DNA of 64,000 nucleotides. Source: Trifolium pratense (lineage: Eukaryota > Streptophyta > Magnoliopsida > Fabales > Fabaceae). The stretch lies in contig NC_060060.1 in assembly GCF_020283565.1 (NCBI RefSeq), forward strand, positions 65,457,257-65,521,256. The letters are read 5' to 3'. The translations under genes were made by a program, and so were the position numbers. Below are positions 20,513 through 32,181 of this stretch, piece after piece; the first letter of the stretch is position 1, and each line of letters opens with the position of its first letter. The notes beneath the pieces were generated by a model. That model ran no database searches. It worked only from the letters and a program-made list of their open reading frames with translations, and was not told the origin of the DNA.

Positions 20513-22861
20513 AGTTATTTTTTTTAAAAAAATTAAATGGATTTAATTTATATGAATTATTAGTGTAATTGATTTTACACTTGCATTCAAAAAACACATC
20601 GTAGATATTTGTAAATTATTAGTCATAAAATACAGCGGTTCTTTTTGGTCTCTTTTTTAGTAGAAAGAGATGAATTTTCGTGATGAAATTCAACACTAAA
20701 AAATCAACCGACTAAATATATAGTTACTAGAGAGTCACACAAAGAGCTAATTAAATGAAATTAGCTCAAATTTTAAGCTGCTGAATGTAAAACCGGAATC
20801 GAATAATTCGTTTTTATGGAGGCACAAAAAAAGTGATCGAGTTACTAGTAATTGAATGAGCAGTATGTTAGATGGGAATAAGGCCACGCATCTCTGGATT
20901 TAAGTTCAACGGGATGCATCATCATGGGTACACTAAAAGTGGGCAGGTACGTACAAATGATTATTTTGAAAATAAGAATGCAACTTGTTTATCTTTTAGA
21001 ACCTGAATCTAATTCCAATCTCATCTTTATATTCTTAATAACAAGGTCAAAAAGTAGACATATTAAACACCTTTATTATTATTATTTTTATGCCAGAAAC
21101 AACACCTTAATTTCAAACCACGTACAATTATTCGCTCTATCTCTTAATAATTGATGGTATTTACATAATAAAAAATTGTTTAACAAAATGTCAATTAACT
21201 CTGTAGTTTTAGACTTTAGTTGATTCTGTTTGTAACAATGTTATGTACATCACTTTTAAACTATTATTTATTTTACTTTTTATCTATGATAATGAATTAT
21301 ACCATTAGTAAATAAGAGTAACTTATTAAAATCATAATTCTTGTTTCCATTTCCTTTATCACATTTTGTTAATATGTGTAAAATAATACAATAATTATTT
21401 CATCTATGTTGTTTGAGCGAATTTTGGCTTTCATTCCTATAATTTGTGTTAATTTTGATTTTCATCCCTATAATTTGTAAAGTCGGCATCCTATGGATAC
21501 ATGGCGGTGGTCCAGTCAATATTCTTGCCACATCACCATTTTTGTGGGATAGGATCATGTTAAGAACTAAAACCAAAATAATTTAAAATTGTAGGGTAAA
21601 AATGGAAGGATTTTTGTTTACAAAGACTAAAACTCAAATTTCTTTAATTTTACAGGAATAAAAATACATTTTACCCATTGAATTTATTTCTTACCTCATG
21701 GATGAGTGTTTATGACGTCAGATATATGTTTCCATCGATTAGTATTTATTTGATTTTCACAATGTTTTAAAGAAGAGTCGACAGTCTATATACCCGGCTT
21801 CATTTGAATGGAATTTTTTGCTTAATAAAATAATCTCCATAGATTAAAGGTATTAAAAAGGCCATAAATCAAAATTTGTTAATGATTGAACGAGTAAGAT
21901 AGTCAGTCACGTAGCAAATAATTTAGAACAAGATTATGTGGAGCTTTTGTCAGCAAGTGGATGAATACTAAAAAGAAAAGTAGAAGGGTATAACCGTTGC
22001 TTTTGTTTTCATTTGGGACCCAACCCCAGGTAGATAGAATTTGACTTTGAAATAGTGAAGAAATTATTAAAATTTTAAGAATAAAATTGAAATGGTTTCA
22101 TACATATATATATATGGACGTGTGAGCATGAGATTGATATATTAATTTTATATTACATAAAGGAGTATATAGTATATATCAGGTATATATTATTCTACAG
22201 ACAAAATAATGGGATGATTGGGTATAATCACAATATTCATATGATAGACTAATTATATGACTAAATACATCCGTAGTGTTGGCATTAATCAAATCACTAA
22301 TTTAAGCAACCTGATTCCACACACACACACACAACAAAATGACATAAAACCAAACAAACAGGTGGTGGTTCTCATGTCATCTCCACTCTTAATTATCACT
22401 AAATAATATATGTTTGAAAATATATACCGTTATATTATGTGTATGTGTAAGTTTTTTTTGTTTTGTGTTAACCCTCCAAGTTGTCAATTATTTCCATCAA
22501 GAATTGAACTCGAATTGTTTGATTAATTTTATTTAGGAGGAACTCATTAATCATTTGAGTTTATTATCTTAATTTGTGTAAGTTTTATTTCAGTAAAATA
22601 ATTTTGTGATTATTTTTTATAGATCTTAAGAAGAGCATGTTATTTTTGTGTTTATTAAAATTATGAAAGGGTTTATGTTGATCTCTTTCATTAAAAATGT
22701 TTTTCTTCAGAAAATAATCTGAATATTTTTTCGCTTTAATATACAAATTATTTTTTATAAAAAACTTAGACACTAACTAACGTAGCTAAAACAAATAGTC
22801 CTAATTTGTAACAAATATCAGTGTAAAATTATAAGAGTATATATAATTAATAATTAGCGGA
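20513..22861. other. Intergenic, AT-rich, possible decayed foldback
   Basis: No gene seen. At 21414-21678 the two ends look like loosely paired arms of a decayed MULE-type foldback (TTTCATTCCTATAATTTG on the left, TTTAATTTTACAGGAATAAAAAT on the right), but no target duplication can be placed. A short CA repeat is at 22319-22334. Confidence 0.45.
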
Positions 22862-23125
22862 CCATCTTAAAAATTGAAAATTGAGTCTAACTCAATCATA
22901 TTCATATCTGATATGAGACTTCTGAAGACACTCCCTCACATCTAGTACTATAGGCTTGATGCGTGGACATAATGTCCAAATAACAGGTGGCTCAACAGAC
23001 CTTTAAAATAATTTAATACTATCATCTTAAAAATTAGGATTTGAGTCTAATCCAACTAACTTATAAATTGAAAATTGCATCTTATAAACTTTATTCAGAA
23101 CAATTCACATCCGATCGATGTGAGA
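22862..23125 (-). mobile_element. Degenerate TRIM retrotransposon remnant
   Basis: It has the same order as the better-preserved TRIM at 56811-57167. A first LTR-like block ends with GATATGAGACTTCT. Then come the polypurine complement CTCCCTCACAT, an internal GGCTTGATGCGTGGACATAA...GGTGGCTCAACAG, and a second LTR-like block ending CGATGTGAGAATTCTTAATA. Internal deletions remove much of the first block and the primer-binding site. No TSD visible. Confidence 0.6.
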
Positions 23126-24920
23126 ATTCTTAATATATTTTTACACCGAGTGACCATAAAGTTAACTATGACCATTCAAAATATTTATCGTTCTTCTATT
23201 AATTAATGTGTTACAACTCGTTGAATCTTACACACAGCACACAAACAGTGTCTAAATCTGTTGAAACGCATGAAAATTTAAATGCAGACAATGTAGAGAG
23301 ATTCTATAAATGAAACCTAATTTAAACTGTGACCATAAAAACAAGTGGCGTGTAAAGATGGAGGGCACGAGGAAGGGATGATGGTATGTATGAAGAGTCC
23401 TAAACACATGGGACCACCAATGATTTGGTATGATGGGTATTTGATTCCGTGGGGAGGTAGATGATTATGGAACGTAGAATTTGGGATCAAGTGATGAGAA
23501 TTTGTCTTTGAAAGATAAGGTTTTGTTGATCATGTTTTTGTTTTGTTTGTTCCTCACTTTAAGGTCAGCCGACCATGTTGCTTTCTTGCTCTTTCATCCA
23601 TTCTTTAATTTCGTTTTTTCTTATTTTTTACCTCTAATTAAGTGTGTACTTATATTAATATATATTAAGAAAGTTGTTTAATTTTTTTAATCTTTTCCTT
23701 CTTTGAATGTTGTATGTCACAGCTTATCGTTCGTACCAAATGTCTTATTCAAGGAAACATTGTCCATGCCTAACTCAGTCGGCAGGCTGTACTACAAGGC
23801 TCCACTTACAATATTAATATATGTTAGCCCACAAAAAAAATATTTCAATTTAATTTAAATGCACTAATATAAAGTTGAATAAATATTAAGATATATGTAT
23901 GCGGGTTGGTTCGATTTTGAAAAATCAATCCAAAATTCGATCCAGCAGTTTTCACAAAAGAAAATCCAAACAATTTAAAATATTCAATTTTTTACATGTT
24001 TACGTTTTTTTTAACAGGTTTACTAATTTTATTTGGATCGATTTGAATTTAAACACCCATAATCTCTGACATACCGGTGTTCAGATGAGATTTTGCACTT
24101 CCATAGCAAAAAAAAAAAAGCAAATAAAGAAACAATCCGATAAAATTACACAACAAACATTGTAAAAAAATAGAATATTTAAAGAAAAAATATATAGATG
24201 AGAGATAAAATTTACTCCATTTTGACTAAATACACCATTCATTTATCTTGCTTTAACCATATTTTTTTAATAATATATAGATGTAAATATTAGCATGTAA
24301 AATCTTGTTTGATTTGTTTTGATGAGTATATCAAATTTTTATAATTTTTACTAATAGAAAATTAAAGATATTAATGATTAAAATTGTACATTACCATACG
24401 TGCGGTGGTCAAATAGGTCTCATATTTTGGGTTGGAAGGAGTAACTTTTAGATTAAAAATTAACTACCAAAGAATTAGTTGGTAATTGAATTAAAATAAA
24501 ACTAAAAGCTTTAAATGGAGCAACCAAATGATTTATTTGTTGTCAATTGAGTTGAATTGGAATTATAAAAAAGGAGTGTAACAGTATCTTTAAATGAGGT
24601 TTTTTGGTTTTTTTTTAATGTTATGTTATTATGCAAAAGTGGAAACCGAAGGGTTGGAGCCTTTGAGGTATTACAAAGTGTTAGACAGGATAATTGAAAG
24701 ATTTGGGCGCCTAAATATGTTGCTTATTGTATTTTGTTTTAATATATTAAGGATAAGGATTGTTACAATTAATTTATTAATTAGTAGTATTTCGTGACAT
24801 AATTTTTTAATATGTTGAAAACTCTCATGCATGCAGACAATAGAAATGAGCCAAGGAATATATTATTTCATAATGTGTGAACTTTAATTTGTTTAATGGA
24901 TGTGCTAGTTTTAACTGCAT
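23126..24920. other. Intergenic, nothing identified
   Basis: AT-rich DNA with short frames only (for example 66 codons at 23481 and 67 codons at 24594) and no recognisable product. Confidence 0.5.
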
Positions 24921-25830
24921 GTGTTGGAACATGATGTGAAATTGAAGAAAGAAACTTGGTAGAGTATAAACACAAGCTATGAACTAATGGAGTGTGAATT
25001 TGAAAAAAGGAGTTTTAAGTCCCACATTGGACGGAACACAACACTTAGTAGTGTTTATATATTGAAAAATTGCACCTTGGGGTGTGCCTCAAGGGATACC
25101 CAGTTTTGTAAACGGGTGACCACGCACTCCTTGTCAAATATCACACACACGCGCGCCGCTGCCGTCCGGCTGGCTCGGGCCGGGCTTGGGTCTTGGTGAT
25201 ATATTAATTTTTTTAAGAAAAAGAAAAATTTATTTTTTCTTTAAGTGCGTGAGCTTTTAATTTTCGCAAATGTTAATTGTGCGTGAGACCAAGTCATCGA
25301 TGCTGTGTCAGCGCATATCCGTTGCTCAGTCAAAAGTTAAAAATTCGTTCCTACAAATCTGGTCACGTTTTGATCAAATTTGAAATTCAACTTATTCCTA
25401 AAATTTAGAAAATCAGTTCCCCACTATCTCAATTTCGGTATTATAAATAGCAGCCTTGTTCATTGTTATTATTCAGTTTATACAAGTCTCTGATAATAAT
25501 TTTTCTTTCTTCTCTCTGCTTGCTTTCTTTCACGCAAAATTTCTTTCTTTCTTTGTTGGTTCATCGAGTGGCTTTGCAGCCATAGAGAATTGATACTCTT
25601 GTATCAATTATTGAATTGATTCATCGAATCAATAGAGAATGGTGTATCTCTGCCCGAATTCTACAGTGCAGTAGCAATTCAGTATTAAAAGTGTGAAAGC
25701 TGTTTTATCCTGGAGACTTCAAGGTTGATAGTCTACTCTGCACAATTTTGAGTAGTACCGTGAAACGTCTTAAAGAAAGCGTATTCACCCGAGACTCAGC
25801 TGATAATATTTTTAGAGTAGTTGCTTTTTT
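24921..25830 (+). mobile_element. Probable LTR-retroelement or Pol III/Pol II promoter-bearing repeat
   Basis: The block begins TGTTGGAA, as an LTR often does. It carries AAGTCCCACATTGG at 25017-25030, then exactly 23 bp, then TTTATATA. A second TATA box with leader-like sequence follows (TATTATAAATAGCAGCC near 25440), then pyrimidine-rich sequence and a CTTAAAGAAAGCG phrase. I cannot place a second terminus, a primer-binding site or a TSD, so the class is uncertain. It ends close to the start of the 197-bp array. Confidence 0.4.
25018..25061 (+). promoter_or_regulatory. snRNA-type USE plus TATA arrangement
   Basis: AGTCCCACATTGG closely matches the plant snRNA upstream sequence element (RTCCCACATCG). 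It is followed after 23 bp by TTTATATA, the spacing typical of Pol III-type (U6) promoters. No U6 or other known snRNA follows; downstream is a small CACC-TTGG-GGTG hairpin and then GC-rich sequence. The motif is seen; transcription is inference. Confidence 0.45.
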
Positions 25831-25874
25831 CAAAAAAAATTCAAAATAAAAAACAACAGCATGTCATTAACTTG

Positions 25875-28064
25875 TTATACATAATCTTCACAAACATAAT
25901 GCTACTAAATCATTAGACTAAAAGTAATTACAAAGTTATACTAATCTGGGACTAACTATAATAGTGAGCAAAACAGACCTCCACCGCCAACAACGACGGG
26001 CAACACAGCCGGAATCACACCATTTTGCACAGCAGCACCATTTTTGACTGCTGCGGCAGCACCATTCAAAGATATACATAATATTCACAAATATAATGCT
26101 ACTAAATCATTAGACTAAGAGTAATTACAAAGTTATACTAATATGGGACTAACTATAATAGTGAGCAAAACAGACCTCCACCGCCAACAACGACGGGCAA
26201 CACAGCCGGAATCACGTCATTTTGCACAGCAGCACCATTTTCGACAGCTGCTGCAGCACCATTCAAAGTTATACATAATCTTCACAAACATAATGCTACT
26301 AAATCATTAGACTAAAAGTAATTACAAAGTTATACTAATCTGAGACTAACTATAATAGTGAGCAAAACAGACCTCCACCGCCAACAACGACGGGCAACAC
26401 AGCCGGAATCACGCCATTTTGCAAAGCAGCACCATTTTCGACAGCTGCGGCAGCACCATTCAAAGTTATACATAATCTTCATAAACATAATGCTACTAAA
26501 TCATTAGACTAAAAGTAATTACAAAGTTATACTAATCTGGGACTAACTATAATAGTGAGCAAAACAGACCTCCACCGCCTACAACGACGGGCAACACAGC
26601 CGGAATCACGCCATTTTGCACAGCAGCACCATTTTCGACAGCTGCGGCAGCACCATTCAAAGTTATACATAATCTTCACAAACATAATGCTACTAAATCA
26701 TTAGACTAAAAGTAATTACAAAGTTATACTAATCTGGGACTAATTAAATAGTGAGCAAAACAGACCTCCACCGCCAACAACGACGAGCAACACAGCCAGA
26801 ATCACGCCATTTTGCACAGCAGCACCATTTTCGACAACTGCGGCAGCACCATTCAAAGTTATACATAATCTTCACAAACATAATGCTACTAAATCATTAG
26901 ACTAAAAGTAATTACAAAGTTATACTAATATGGGAATAACTATAATAGTGAGCAAAACAGACCTCCACCGCCAACAACGACGGGCAACACAGCCGAAATC
27001 ACGCCATTTTGCACAGCAGCACCATTTTCGACAGCTACGGCAGCACCATTCAAAGTTATACATAATCTTCACAAACATAATGCTACTAAATCATTAGACT
27101 AAAAGTAATTACAAAGTTATACTAATCTGGGACTAACTATAATAGTGAGCAAAACAGACCTCCACCGCCAACAACGACAGGCAACACTGCCGAAATCACG
27201 CCATTTTGCACAGCAGCACCATTTTCGACAGCTGCGGCAGCACCATTTTCGACAGCTGCGGCAGCACCATTCAAAGTTATACATAATTTTCACAAACATA
27301 ATGCTACTAAATCATTAGACTAAAAGTAATTACAAAGTTATACTAATCTGTGACTAACTATAATAGTGAGCAAAACAGACCTCCACCGCTAACAACGACG
27401 GGCAACACAGCCGGAATCACGCCATTTTGCACAGCAGCACCATTTTCGACAGCTGCGGTAGCACCATTCAAAGTTATACATAATCTCCACAAACATAATG
27501 CTACTAAATCATTAGACTAAAAGTAATTACAAAGTTATACTAATATGGGACTAACTATAATAGTGAGCAAAACAGACCTCCACCGCCAACAACGACGGGC
27601 AACACAGCCGGAATCACGCTATTTTGCACAACAGCACCATTTTTGACAGCTGCGGCAGCACCATTCAAAGTTATACATAATCTTCACAAACATAATGCTA
27701 CTAAATCATTAGACTAAAAGTAATTACAAAGTTATACTAATCTGGGACTAACTATAATAGTGAGCAACACAGATCTCCACCGCCAACAACTACGGGCAAC
27801 ACTGCCGGAATCACGCCATTTTGCACAGCAGCACCATTTTCGACAGCTGCGACAGCACCATTCAAAGTTATACATAATCTTCACAAACATAATGGTACTA
27901 AATCATTAGACTAAAAGTAATTACAAAGTTATACTAATCTGGGACTAACTATAATAGTGAGCAAAACAGACCTCCACCGCCAACAACGACGGGCAACACA
28001 GCCGGAATCACGCCATTTTGCACAGCAGCACAATTTTCGACAGCTGCAGCAGCACCATCCAAAA
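25875..28064 (-). repeat. 197-bp tandem array, 11 units, derived from a small gene
   Basis: Units start at 25875, 26072, 26269, 26466, 26663, 26859, 27056, 27277, 27474, 27671 and 27868. Spacing is 197 bp except one of 196 and one of 221. The 221-bp unit carries an extra in-frame 24-bp duplication (TTTTCGACAGCTGCGGCAGCACCA). On the minus strand each unit encodes NGAAAAVENGAAVQNG and then VLPVVVGGGGLFCSLL before a stop, plus about 85 bp of downstream sequence. Units are nearly identical, so the expansion is recent or homogenised. Only the unit at the right end is joined to an in-frame ATG (see the gene at 27949-28083). Confidence 0.93.
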
Positions 28065-28083
28065 TCATTTTTAACAATGCCAT
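27949..28083 (-). CDS. Unrecognised 44-aa Ala/Gly/Val-rich peptide at head of the 197-bp array
   Basis: The frame starts MALLKMILDGAAAAVEN, continues through CAAVQNGVIPAVLP and a VVVGGGG tract, and ends LFCSLL-stop. It is hydrophobic overall, with two Cys (residues 18 and 41), and could be a membrane-associated or secreted small peptide. I do not recognise it. Support for a gene: a minus-strand TATA-like TATTTATTTAAA (about 28309-28320), a pyrimidine-rich leader in between, and the repeated maintenance of the same frame through the eleven downstream copies. The leader carries a tandem duplication of a roughly 32-bp segment (about 28096-28152). The alternative is that the frame is incidental to a satellite; a Cys-rich alternative frame also exists in every unit. 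Confidence 0.45.
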   Translation of the reverse strand: MALLKMILDGAAAAVENCAAVQNGVIPAVLPVVVGGGGLFCSLL

Positions 28084-28095
28084 TTATTGTTGGGT

Positions 28096-28152
28096 CTTTG
28101 GGTATTAAACAATCAAAATAAAGGGGTCTTTGGGTATTAAACAATCAAAATA
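28096..28152 (-). repeat. Tandem duplication in the leader of the small gene
   Basis: GGTCTTTGGGTATTAAACAA followed by TCAAAATAAA occurs twice in succession, about 32 bp apart, between the candidate transcription start and the ATG of the 44-aa frame. Confidence 0.85.
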
Positions 28153-28304
28153 AAATAATGAGAATTTTTTTCGGTTAGGTTGAGGGAAAATGAAATCCGG
28201 AAGAAAGAAGAAAGCAAGAACTTGGATAATATAAGAATGAGGATTATGAGAACTTTGGGAGAGGAAGAGAAACGGCGGCAGACTAGGAACTGTTGTTGTA
28301 TAGA

Positions 28305-28322
28305 GATAGTTTAAATAAATAG
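28305..28322 (-). promoter_or_regulatory. Possible TATA box of the small array gene
   Basis: On the minus strand, CTATTTATTTAAACTATC precedes a leader beginning ATACAACAACAG by a TATA-like distance. It is about 230 bp upstream of the ATG of the 44-aa frame. Confidence 0.35.
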
Positions 28323-30467
28323 TTACTTTACTCTTTTAATATGATCTCTTAGATTGTTTGTTGCCACATGTTATCCATCCAATGGTTGGACTGGACTAAA
28401 TGGAGGTAGGCTTAAATAGAGCATAGTAGTACATGAACTAACTCCATCAATAAAGGTGTTGGGTCGGAACAATGGAAGGGTAAATATGGAACAAAGTAAA
28501 AAAAATTACTCTCAGATGTCATTTTATTCTAACTTCCTATATGCCAACAAAATTTAACCAGCAGTACAGAAGAAACGGATAATGGTAAATATTTTTATCC
28601 TATAATAAGTATCTCTCTCATAAGCGTAATTTTATTTTTAAAATGACAAAAGTAGTCATCAATAAAGGTGTTGGGCCCACATAATTTTAGAGGAACAATG
28701 CATCCTATTCCTATCTCTCGTTCCAAAATCACTCGGTCGGTGCCTCAATGTGAGTGACTTCAAGTCACACATAAAAATCCCTTGCGATTGGGCCCAAAAT
28801 TGGGCTTAGAAAATAAATCTGCTATTTACACCATATATATGACATAAAAACCTACCTACCATGAGAAGAAGAAAAAGGCCCGCTAAATAAAACTGGGCCG
28901 CCACGAAAAATATGTACCATAAAAAAATAGTTATGGATGGATCTAAACAAAAAATTCTGAAACTTATTTGTAAAATCATAGATTTACCTGAAAATTCTTC
29001 TCTCTCATAGGATTTAGTTACCTCGAAGAAATTCTTCTTATTCCCCGGAGAAAGCTCTTTCTTATCAAGATTGATGAGATTCAATCACAGAAACCGCATC
29101 TTGCCATCTGATTCTTTACCCAAGTTTGGGCTATCTATAGATGCACACAATCTCACATACATAACAAAATTACTTGATATAATAAAAAAATAATAGGACT
29201 ACCCAGAACAAAAAAAGAAATTACATATTTTATTTCTTTCTTTAAGAAATTAAATACCAGGTCATCACATAGAACCATCTCAGTGTGGTGTTTGGTGGAT
29301 TTTGCATGACGAACTATCCATAAATCCTTCACTCTTACATCAACTCTCCATAGTGATTTGCTATTGTCAATGTCCCTTATTTTCTCAAAAGGCCTTTGTA
29401 GGACAATCATTTTGTTCTTCATTTTTTCCTGTTTTTTTTTTCCATGGTCGCAGTTCTAACATGACAACATATAACATCAAATATACACACACAAATAACA
29501 TGGGTAAACAACTTGAAAATTTTAAACAAATAAACAGCTACAATCATTCAGATCTATCAATAAATGACAACATCATTAAACAAAAAACAAATAAGCAAAA
29601 GAAAATAACTTAGATCTTTTCATAAATATACACCAACATGACGAAATAGTTTTTAAAAAAGTTGGTTGGTTTTTTGTAGAGCATGCATGGTTTTAGATTC
29701 ATCTTTTACGAGAACAACATGGTCTAATATTTTTTTAAAAAAAATTGTGCTTTTTTTTTTATAGAGAATCCATGGTTTTAGATCTAACATTTGAAGACAA
29801 CTTGGTATAAGTGTAGCTTAAAAAATTACTACTCATTTAAATAGGTTGCATGCATTTAGATCTAAAAGTAATACAACAACAGTTCAAAAAAAAAAATAGA
29901 AAAAGCTACACTAACAATGCAAAGAAACCAACTTTTGATGGATAAATATTTACATATTTAACAAAATTTACCTCAAATCCAGTAGATAATATCACCTACA
30001 TAAACACAAAAGATTTGAACAGTACCGTAATCAGTCAGACAAAAATTTATAAGAACATCAACAACCAAAACGAAAAAAAATGAAATTGGTGTATATTCAA
30101 ATCTGGGAAGAGAGGAAGAGTGAACAAAGATTGAAGAAGAGGAGGAATGGAAAGAAGAATGAGTGAATATGATGAAATTAGGAGGGAGGGAAAGATAGTG
30201 TAAAGATTTGGTTGAAGTAAAAGTGATGTGATGTTGTTAAGTGTTGTTGCTATCGAGGAAGAATATACACTGTTTACAAAAGTTTTTCCCTCTTTTCCAA
30301 AGCAACATCACAGTTACATGTGTATAGAATAGAAGAGCAAATGAACAAAATTGGAAGAAGGGTAAAATGGTAAAGTGTTGACACATGACAGCAAGATAAG
30401 CCATCAGGGCAGAATTGTCTTTTACACAAAATCTTCTTTTCTAATTTTAGTATTGATTGATATCGTT
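28323..30467. other. Intergenic; possible leader-like sequence, no gene supported
   Basis: A 92-codon minus-strand frame at 28806-29084 contains hydrophobic runs, with GTAA and TTTAG words that could be splice sites, but it has no family I recognise. At 30100-30240 the minus strand is pyrimidine-rich, like a 5' leader, again without a downstream coding frame. I cannot support a gene model. Confidence 0.4.
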
Positions 30468-30744
30468 ATAACGAATACGAATTTTATAAAATCTACCGTT
30501 GGATTGAAAGTTTGTATCATATAGATTATCCATGTTAAATTTTAAAGAAATTGAAAATCATATGATATGTTATTGAGACCCATCAAAATTAATGGTATTT
30601 AATAAAAAATCATAAACTGTTAATCTTAATGGATCTCAATGACATATCATATGGTTTTTGATTTATTTAAAATTTGACATGGATGATCTATATGATACAA
30701 ACTATCAATCTAATGGTAGATTTTGTAAAATTCGTATTCGTTAT
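30468..30744. repeat. Foldback element with about 120-bp arms
   Basis: The left arm starts ATAACGAATACGAATTTTA and the right arm ends in its complement TAAAATTCGTATTCGTTAT. The arms pair almost throughout, for example GTTTGTATCATATAGAT with ATCTATATGATACAAAC, and CATATGATATGTYATTGAGA on both sides. The centre is a short AT-rich loop. The class is not clear because no target duplication is evident. A transcript would form a long hairpin. Confidence 0.8.
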
Positions 30745-30933
30745 AATTATATTAATATTATTAACTTGTGCACCATGTACGATTTGCATCACTTGTGCAT
30801 GTTAGAATTGTCCTTCATTCATAATGATTTACTAATCTTATAAATTAATGTTGAATGAGTTTAATTTTAGTGGTTAAAAATAAATTGGACTTCAAGTTAA
30901 TTGTTTGTAATTGGTGTAAAGTAAAGTTTGTCT

Positions 30934-31058
30934 CGATGAGCTTAACTCAGTTGGTATGAACATCACATATATTATGCAGGAGCCGATGTTTGAATCTCGG
31001 ACACTCCACTTATCCACCTTTAAGGTGAGATTTCCACCCACTAGGCTACTAGACAAAA
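30934..31058 (+). repeat. tRNA-related SINE-like repeat
   Basis: GAGCTTAACTCAGTTGGTATG (A-box region) is followed by GATGTTTGAATCTCGGACAC (B-box region), then by TCCACCTTTAAGGTGAGATTTCC and CTACTAGACAAAATAAAAA. The two Pol III box motifs plus an A-rich end fit a tRNA-derived SINE. It does not fold as a functional tRNA. Confidence 0.45.
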
Positions 31059-32181
31059 TAAAAAGTCTTGCTAACGAACGTCTCCGAGACACTCTTTAAG
31101 CATTCAATTTAAATAATTTTTTAAACACTACAATTTTCAATTCATTGATTTTACGTATTTTCATAAAAATTCAATAAAGAATTTAAGGTTTTAAAGTGTG
31201 TCCGGGGACACTAGTTAACATTTACCTTGTTTATTTTTTTTTATTTTTTTTTTCACTAAGCCTTGTTTAAATTTAAATACACGTTTAAGTTTAGAATTTA
31301 CCATGGAAGTCGTTCGCTTCCTAGATAGTGAACAAAGATCCATTTTCACTGTGTAAAAGACGAACGTTGTGTTTTCAAGATACATTATAGGGGTGAAACT
31401 ACTTCCAAATGGTCACTTATTTTCATCCTCGCGATCCAGGAAGCGTGCATCTCCTCGCGGGATAAATAGCGAGAAGGGTATTATAGTAATTTCAGGAGGT
31501 GACTGAGTCAATCTAAGGGGTGCGAAAAGTACAAATCTTATCCCATACCCTACAAATTGTACTTTTTACTCTGTAAAACTCAAATGATGTCCAATAATTT
31601 TAACAAGAATAACCTATTTTACCCTACACCTCCACTTTCTACCTACAAACGCAAATTTTGAATTTGTGCATTTACACTATTTTTGTGTGCTTGAAAAGCC
31701 TAAATTTCTTAAAAAAAAAAACAAAGACAACATTATTTATATTTCAAAAATATTAAATGTATTTTTTATTTTTGGTTTATTTAACTAGTACCCCAAAAAC
31801 ATTAGTTAACATTTTTCATATTTTTTTAATATATATTTTTCAACAAATTAGAATTTGTTTAATAAATAATTGTTTTGTTGACCAGGTTTAATAAATAGGT
31901 TAACCAGTCACCCCAGCAACATTAAAAAACAAAATACTATATGATTTAGTTTCAAAAATAAATATTAGAAAAACCTTTAAAAACCCAATCGGGCCACCGG
32001 CATGGTCGAGATTCAGCAACCCTTGATAGATCTGACGGGTCAAAACGAGGAAGGTTACCCTAACTTTCCCGCAATAAAGTTAGAGAATCTCTTTCATTTT
32101 CTTAGTTCGTACAAAGAAAAGAGAGAGATTCATAGAATAGAATATCATCGTGTCTGTCTGAGAAGGAAGATTGAACGAAAA
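31059..32181. other. Upstream region of the BCAT gene
   Basis: AT-rich intergenic DNA. A GC-richer patch at 31420-31530 contains CTCGCGATCC and CTCCTCGCGGGATAAATAGCGAG, whose hairpin-like words resemble the repeats near 7600. The last 100-150 bp before the ATG hold the probable 5' leader. I see no convincing TATA box. Confidence 0.4.

Noticed and set aside
27117..27299. Cys/Trp/Arg-rich 60-codon frame inside the 197-bp array (also at 27929-28144)
   Set aside because: It looks like a Cys-rich peptide, but it overlaps the Ala/Gly frame out of phase, starts in the repeat junction and has no signal peptide. The Cys come from TGC/TGT in the same GCTGC-rich DNA. Probably an out-of-frame reading.
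28806..29084. 92-codon minus-strand frame with hydrophobic runs as a membrane protein gene
   Set aside because: Frame crosses possible splice-like sites, has no homology I recognise and its hydrophobicity follows from AT-rich codons. Not supported.
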